The position numbers and the translations under genes are program-made. Shown here piece by piece: positions 60,479 through 64,000 of a DNA stretch of 64,000 nucleotides. The notes below the pieces were generated by a model. The model saw only the letters and a list, made by a program, of their open reading frames with translations. It had not been told where the DNA came from and did no database searches. Where the stretch lies: contig JAEUKA010000053.1 of assembly GCA_016794465.1 (NCBI GenBank), positions 1 to 64,000 of the forward strand. The letters run 5' to 3'. The stretch is from Myxococcales bacterium. Its GTDB lineage: Bacteria > Myxococcota_A > Polyangia > Palsa-1104 > JAEUJZ01. Each line of letters begins with the position of its first letter. Positions within the stretch are counted from its first letter, which is position 1.

Positions 60479-61621
60479 GTGCCTACTTTCGTCCGCCGCT
60501 CTCGCACTGTTCGTTACGCTGCCTCGGCAGTGCTGGCGTTGTGTGCGCATGGACTGATGTTTGGCTACCTGGCCTGGGCTGGGGTGTTGTCGCCGTCGCT
60601 GTCGAAGCCGCTGCCGCTGCTGGTGGATGGCCTGCCCGAGCGCGAAGGTGACAGCGAGCCGCTCACGGTGGAGTCGCTGGTTGACGACATCGATCAGCCG
60701 CCGAAGCCGAGTGAGCGTGACGCCAAAGCCGCAAAGGAGCGCGAACAGAAAGACCCCAAAGGCCAGGTTGTCGACATCGCGCAGCCGGCGATCGAGCAGC
60801 GACCCGATCAGGCCAAGTTTTTGTCCGAGTATGACTCGACGGTGTTGCGTGAAACCAAGGGTCAGGTCGGTCGCGACAAGGCCGGTGCGCAGCTGGCTCC
60901 GACGCCACCTGTGCCAGCGATTCCGCCGCTACCGCCGAGCAAGCTACCGCCGGGCGATCCGCGCGCGACTCCGCCGAAGAGCAGCCTCGTGGCTCTGCGC
61001 GGGCCGAGCGGGGACAAGGTGCCAGGTCCGATGGGGCCGGCCAGTGAGGTGCGATCACTTGGTCCCGACGGGACACTGGCGCATCAGGCGGGACAAGGTT
61101 CGCCGTCGCAGAGCGAGCGAGTCGGGGCCCAGACGCTGCCGGGGGCTGGTCCATTAAGACTTACTCCAACACAAGAGTCTCTCCAGCGGGCGCTTGGACA
61201 GGGCAGCGGCTCGCCGGACTATCTGGCTGACCTCGACGAGGGTGACGCGACTGCGCTTAGCTCCAAAAAGTGGAAGTTTGCGGCATTTTTCAACCGCATG
61301 AAGAGCCAGGTCCGCGAGGAGTGGCATCCCGATCAGCTGCTGTCTCGTCACGATCCAAGCGGCAACATCTACGGCGCCAAAGATCGCGTCACGATGCTGC
61401 GGGTCCAGCTCTCACTCGACGGTAAGGTCGCCGACGTGAGCGTCCTGTCATCGTGCGGAGTCGAGTTTCTCGACGAAGAGGCCATGAGCGCCTTTCGCCG
61501 CGCCCAGCCTTTCTCGAATCCTCCCGAGCAGCTGGCCGAGCCCGACGGAATGATCCGCTTCCGATTTGGCTTCGTGGTACAGGTTTCCGGGCACACCTCG
61601 TTCCGCGTCCACAAGTACTAG
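60479..61621 (+). CDS. TonB C-terminal-domain protein
   Basis: Codes for 380 aa, likely an energy-coupling or periplasm-spanning protein. A short cytoplasmic tail and membrane helix (VLALCAHGLMFGYLAWAGVL, about 18-37) lead into a Pro/Lys-rich periplasmic stretch (PTPPVPAIPPLPPSKLPPG) and a C-terminal TonB-like domain (about 275-380) with VREEWHPDQLL, VTMLRVQLSLDGKVADVSVL and FLDEEAMSAFRRAQPFSNPP, which match TonB_C. The start is GTG 60479 without a visible Shine-Dalgarno, so it may depend on translation of the upstream gene 18 nt away. ExbB/ExbD genes are not near. Confidence 0.82.
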   Translation: MPTFVRRSRTVRYAASAVLALCAHGLMFGYLAWAGVLSPSLSKPLPLLVDGLPEREGDSEPLTVESLVDDIDQPPKPSERDAKAAKEREQKDPKGQVVDIAQPAIEQRPDQAKFLSEYDSTVLRETKGQVGRDKAGAQLAPTPPVPAIPPLPPSKLPPGDPRATPPKSSLVALRGPSGDKVPGPMGPASEVRSLGPDGTLAHQAGQGSPSQSERVGAQTLPGAGPLRLTPTQESLQRALGQGSGSPDYLADLDEGDATALSSKKWKFAAFFNRMKSQVREEWHPDQLLSRHDPSGNIYGAKDRVTMLRVQLSLDGKVADVSVLSSCGVEFLDEEAMSAFRRAQPFSNPPEQLAEPDGMIRFRFGFVVQVSGHTSFRVHKY

Positions 61622-61630
61622 CGTTTGCAC

Positions 61631-63259
61631 ATGCAGCAGGGCCTTCAGAAAGCGATTCTCTCGCCATCGTTTACCCCTCGAGTGCGCGACAGCGAGGCAG
61701 TGGCGGATCTCCTTTGGCAGGGCTTGGCGACGCCGCAGGCCGTGACGGTGGCACTGCTGCGCATCGGACGACCGGCGATACCGGCGCTGCTGCGTGTCCT
61801 TTCGCGGGCGCCGGCTGAAAGGCGGGCCGAGCTGGTGCCAGTGCTGGGTCGCTTGATCTGCGAGACAGCGGCCGAAGATCCAGCTCCGCTGCTCGAGCTT
61901 CTCGACGATGACCAGCGCAAGGTGGCGCGGGCAGCAGTGATTGCTCTGGGCAAGCTGCCGCAGCCCTCGCAGCCGGTCGAGGCGCAGCTGATCGCGCACT
62001 GGAATTGTTGGACTGAATCTGCTGACCGACGCGCCTTGGCGGAAGCACTCGGCAAGGTTGGTGGTCCGGCGGCGCTGGCGCTGCTGCAGTCGCAGCTGGC
62101 CGAGATTCCCGACGGATCGGTGCTGCACACAGTGATGGTGCAGGCGACACAGCGACTGACCCGGACTGGGCAGCGCGCCGAAGCACCGAGTAGCAACGAG
62201 CGAATCCGTTCCTCTGTCGCGTTACCGACGGAGTGGCCGGTGATCCTGCGCCTGCGAGCCGGCATCGAGCCCTTCCTGTTTCTAGAGCTTGAGCGGGCCG
62301 GGTACAAGCCGCTGTCCATTGAGCGCTCGCAAGAGCTGGGTGAGCCGAGTCGAGTCACGATTGCCTGGTCGCGTCCGCTGGCCGAGCTGTGGCGGCTGCG
62401 GTCTTTCGTCGAGCTGGCGTTTCCGCTGCCGCTTGCGCCGTGCGACCTGGACGATGTCCGACTGGGCGCGTCGCTGGCCTCGGCAATCGGTACACCTTCG
62501 GTCATGGCGCTGCTACAGACGCTGACCGAGGGCTCGCTGCGCTATCGGCTGGAGCTTACGGGTACAGGTCCGCGTCGAGGACTGCTGCGCCAGCTGGTCC
62601 AGGCTGTGAGCGAGCGGACACCATCGCTCATCAACGATCCGAAAGACAGTCCGTGGCAGTTCGAGCTGCGGCTGCGCAGAGGTCAGGTCGTCGGTCTGGA
62701 GCTTGTGCCCAAGCAGCTTGTCGATCCGCGCTTTGCGTATCGGCACAAGATGGTGGCGGCGGCTTCGCAACCGACGCTGGCGGCGGCACTCGCGCAGCTG
62801 CTGGCACCGCGCTCGCAGGATGTCGTCTGGGACCCCTTTGTCGGGTCAGGTGGGGAGCTGTGTGAGGTCGGCCAGCTGAACCCCTCGGCGCGACTGATTG
62901 GCAGTGATCGTGAACCGGAGGCGCTGGCAGCGGCGCGAACCAACACCCAAGCGTCCGGGGTGCGGGCCGAGCTGATCTTGGGGGATGCGCTCTCGCTGTG
63001 GCCTTCCGGCGTGACCTGTGTCGTCACCAATCCACCGATGGGTCGAAGGGTCTGTCGTGGCGATCTGGTGCCGCTGCTGACTCAGTTTGTGGTGCACGTC
63101 GCCAGGCGGCTGCCGCGTGGTGGTCGCCTGTGCTGGCTCAACCCGCTGCCAAATCAGCTAAGCCTGCTCACCGAGCGCCACGGGCTGGTCCGCAAGCACG
63201 CCTATTCCGTCGACATGAACGGCTTCTGGGCCCAGCTGGAGCTGTGGCACAAGCCGTAG
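61631..63259 (+). CDS. HEAT-like repeat fused to a methyltransferase of the RNA-modifying UPF0020/Trm14 type
   Basis: Codes for 542 aa. Residues 1-180 are alpha-helical HEAT-like pairs (ALLRIGRPAIPALLRVLSRA, VARAAVIALGKLPQP, EALGKVGGPAALALLQSQLA). A middle part (about 190-330) may be a THUMP-like or related domain. The last third is a class I methyltransferase: DPFVGSGGELCEVGQLNPSA (motif I, about 400), LIGSDREPEALAAARTN and the catalytic TNPPMGRRV (NPPY variant with Met, about 466). By pattern the substrate should be an RNA base or 2-methylguanosine site. It lies 9 nt after the tonB-like gene stop. Confidence 0.75.
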   Translation: MQQGLQKAILSPSFTPRVRDSEAVADLLWQGLATPQAVTVALLRIGRPAIPALLRVLSRAPAERRAELVPVLGRLICETAAEDPAPLLELLDDDQRKVARAAVIALGKLPQPSQPVEAQLIAHWNCWTESADRRALAEALGKVGGPAALALLQSQLAEIPDGSVLHTVMVQATQRLTRTGQRAEAPSSNERIRSSVALPTEWPVILRLRAGIEPFLFLELERAGYKPLSIERSQELGEPSRVTIAWSRPLAELWRLRSFVELAFPLPLAPCDLDDVRLGASLASAIGTPSVMALLQTLTEGSLRYRLELTGTGPRRGLLRQLVQAVSERTPSLINDPKDSPWQFELRLRRGQVVGLELVPKQLVDPRFAYRHKMVAAASQPTLAAALAQLLAPRSQDVVWDPFVGSGGELCEVGQLNPSARLIGSDREPEALAAARTNTQASGVRAELILGDALSLWPSGVTCVVTNPPMGRRVCRGDLVPLLTQFVVHVARRLPRGGRLCWLNPLPNQLSLLTERHGLVRKHAYSVDMNGFWAQLELWHKP

Positions 63260-63281
63260 CGAGCACCAAACCGCGAGTCGT

Positions 63282-63716
63282 CTAACGGAAGTCGTCGTCG
63301 TCGTCGCTGCTGTAGGGATCGCGCGCCGCTTTGGGTAAAGTGCCGGCGACGAAGGTCGGCTCATCGGCGTCGAGCGCGTAGAGCCGAATCTCGCCCTCAT
63401 CTCGTCGACCGGGGCAGACTCGCTGGAGCAGCGACCACACGTTGCGACGAATGTCATCGACGACACGAGCTTCGGTGGCGGGCTCAAGGACCTTGCCGAT
63501 GAAGCTGTCTTTGCCGCTGCGCAGGACCTGCAGATAGCGTCCGTCTTCTGACTCGAAGTAGACCCGGTCGCGCTGCGGGCACTTTTCAAGCTGTTCACGC
63601 ATCTTTCCATCGACGCGTACACCAGCAAAGAGCTTTCTTCCGGTATCGACTCGCATGCCCTGGGCCAAGCACGCTAGCATCGGCGCGGTGCGAACGTCAA
63701 TGCAAGCCACAGGCAT
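63282..63716 (-). CDS. Protein of unknown function
   Basis: Codes for 144 aa. The central part is patterned as a small alpha/beta domain (KLFAGVRVDGKMREQLEKCP, VYFESEDGRYLQVLRSGKD, FIGKVLEPATEARVVDDIRR). The tail is acidic (YSSDDDDDFR). No signal peptide, membrane helix or known family is seen. ATG 63716 has GGGGGA about 4 nt upstream; downstream ATGs at 63680 and 63656 are alternatives. From 63716 the first 17 nt overlap the divergent nuclease gene at 63700, which may argue for a downstream start. It converges on the methyltransferase gene. Confidence 0.65.
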   Translation of the reverse strand: MPVACIDVRTAPMLACLAQGMRVDTGRKLFAGVRVDGKMREQLEKCPQRDRVYFESEDGRYLQVLRSGKDSFIGKVLEPATEARVVDDIRRNVWSLLQRVCPGRRDEGEIRLYALDADEPTFVAGTLPKAARDPYSSDDDDDFR

Positions 63717-64000
63717 CGTCCCCCAGCCGGTTTCCGACGCTCAGCTTACAGCTGCCGATTCAGCTGCCGATTCCGGCGCCAGTGCCATTGTCGAGTCCGC
63801 GCTGGAGCCTTCGTCGGGCTGGTGGGTGTATATGCTGCGGTGTGTGGACGGGACGCTCTACACCGGCTGTACGTCGTCGCTGACTCGGCGACTTACCGCC
63901 CACGCCCGAGGCAGCGCGAAGTACACACGCTCGCGCTTGCCGGTGGAGCTGGTGTATTCCGAGTCGGTGAGTGATCGCAGCGCCGCGCTTCGACGAGAAG
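63700..64000 (+). CDS. GIY-YIG family nuclease, 3' part beyond the window
   Basis: A small endonuclease of the YhbQ/UPF0213 type. The visible 100 codons give a 40-residue Ala/Ser-rich leader, then WWVYMLRCVDGTLYTGCTSS with the GIY...YIG equivalents (VYM and YTG), LTRRLTAHARGSAKYTRSRL with the catalytic Arg, and PVELVYSESVSDRSAALRRE. The leader has a perfect 12-bp repeat (63749-63772) coding for SAADSAAD. GTG 63688 is an alternative start. The usual biological role of this family is unclear. Confidence 0.85.
   Translation, partial: MQATGIVPQPVSDAQLTAADSAADSGASAIVESALEPSSGWWVYMLRCVDGTLYTGCTSSLTRRLTAHARGSAKYTRSRLPVELVYSESVSDRSAALRRE
63749..63772 (+). repeat. Perfect 12-bp tandem pair in a gene leader
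   Basis: CAGCTGCCGATT occurs twice in tandem, within the Ala/Asp/Ser-rich leader of the GIY-YIG gene; it is a simple slippage-type duplication. Confidence 0.85.

Noticed and set aside
1..64000. Insertion sequence, prophage, toxin-antitoxin or restriction system
   Set aside because: No transposase, integrase, phage structural gene, or nuclease-methylase pair was seen. The P-loop protein at 24448-25434 resembles zeta-type kinases only in its loop and lacks an antitoxin-like partner in the expected place.

Overview
The window is one contiguous, GC-rich, densely coded bacterial chromosome segment with about 56 protein genes. I see no rRNA, tRNA, CRISPR array, insertion sequence or prophage. Several features point to Myxococcota or a close deltaproteobacterial lineage: a GH18 protein ending in a MYXO-CTERM-like tail, an IF-3 with a long Ala/Pro C-terminal extension and a non-AUG start (as in Myxococcus Dsg), FHA-type sigma-54 activators, a giant Ser/Thr kinase with HEAT repeats, a PEGA protein and many small lipoproteins. 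The order or genus cannot be read from the sequence. Most of the window is housekeeping.

Layout. 1-3196 (-): tyrS (cut by the left edge) behind ppk. 3331-6357 (+): guaB-guaA purine pair. 6403-12421 (+): two small unknown proteins, a GH18 protein, a cation/Ca2+ antiporter, an unknown 320-aa protein and a degenerate M23 peptidase. 12390-13472 (-): a Lys/Ala/Pro-rich protein. 13611-14859 (+): a YbjN/CesT-like protein and pspA. 14893-20463 (-): the elongasome operon mreB-mreC-mreD-mrdA-rodA with overlapping or near-overlapping genes. 20643-25434 (-): a VWA-TM-FHA protein, a FAH-family hydrolase, and a small protein, a GT-A-like protein and a P-loop kinase-like protein of unknown role. 25569-34937: cell-surface and metabolic genes (CAP protein, signal-bearing peptide deformylase homologue, EEP nuclease/phosphatase, infC, glutaryl-CoA dehydrogenase, methyltransferase, Cys-less thioredoxin fold, L,D-transpeptidase, SH3b-NlpC/P60 lipoprotein). 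34938-35522: a lower-GC patch holding one small Cys-rich gene. 35523-42212: a membrane protein, an aldo/keto reductase, a TonB-dependent-receptor-like protein, an enlarged CDP-alcohol phosphatidyltransferase and a CobW GTPase.

42213-50631 is the most unusual part. It holds an 83-nt nested stem-loop between convergent genes, a CgeB-like glycosyltransferase operon, an exact nine-copy 21-bp minisatellite (LDERRDD on the + strand) ending at the stop codon of an FHA-sigma-54 activator, and, divergent from that, a transmembrane Ser/Thr kinase-HEAT protein with a PEGA partner. 50745-57958: aldehyde dehydrogenase-epoxide hydrolase pair, an acyl-CoA carboxylase beta subunit and a secreted propeller-PA-M28-PDZ peptidase. 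58219-64000: a coiled-coil membrane protein, a lipoprotein, an FHA protein with a degenerate GGDEF domain, a TonB-C protein, a HEAT-methyltransferase fusion, an unknown protein and a GIY-YIG nuclease cut by the right edge.

How they fit. Wall growth is well represented: Mre/Rod, PBP2, L,D-transpeptidase, NlpC/P60, degenerate M23 and GH18. FHA domains recur in three unrelated architectures, and a Ser/Thr kinase sits divergent to one of them, which suggests phospho-threonine signalling. I found no clear new defence or mobile system. The best leads are the repeat at 44311-44499 with its flanking signalling genes, the 23362-25434 gene pair, the CTG-started IF-3 and the exported peptide deformylase homologue.
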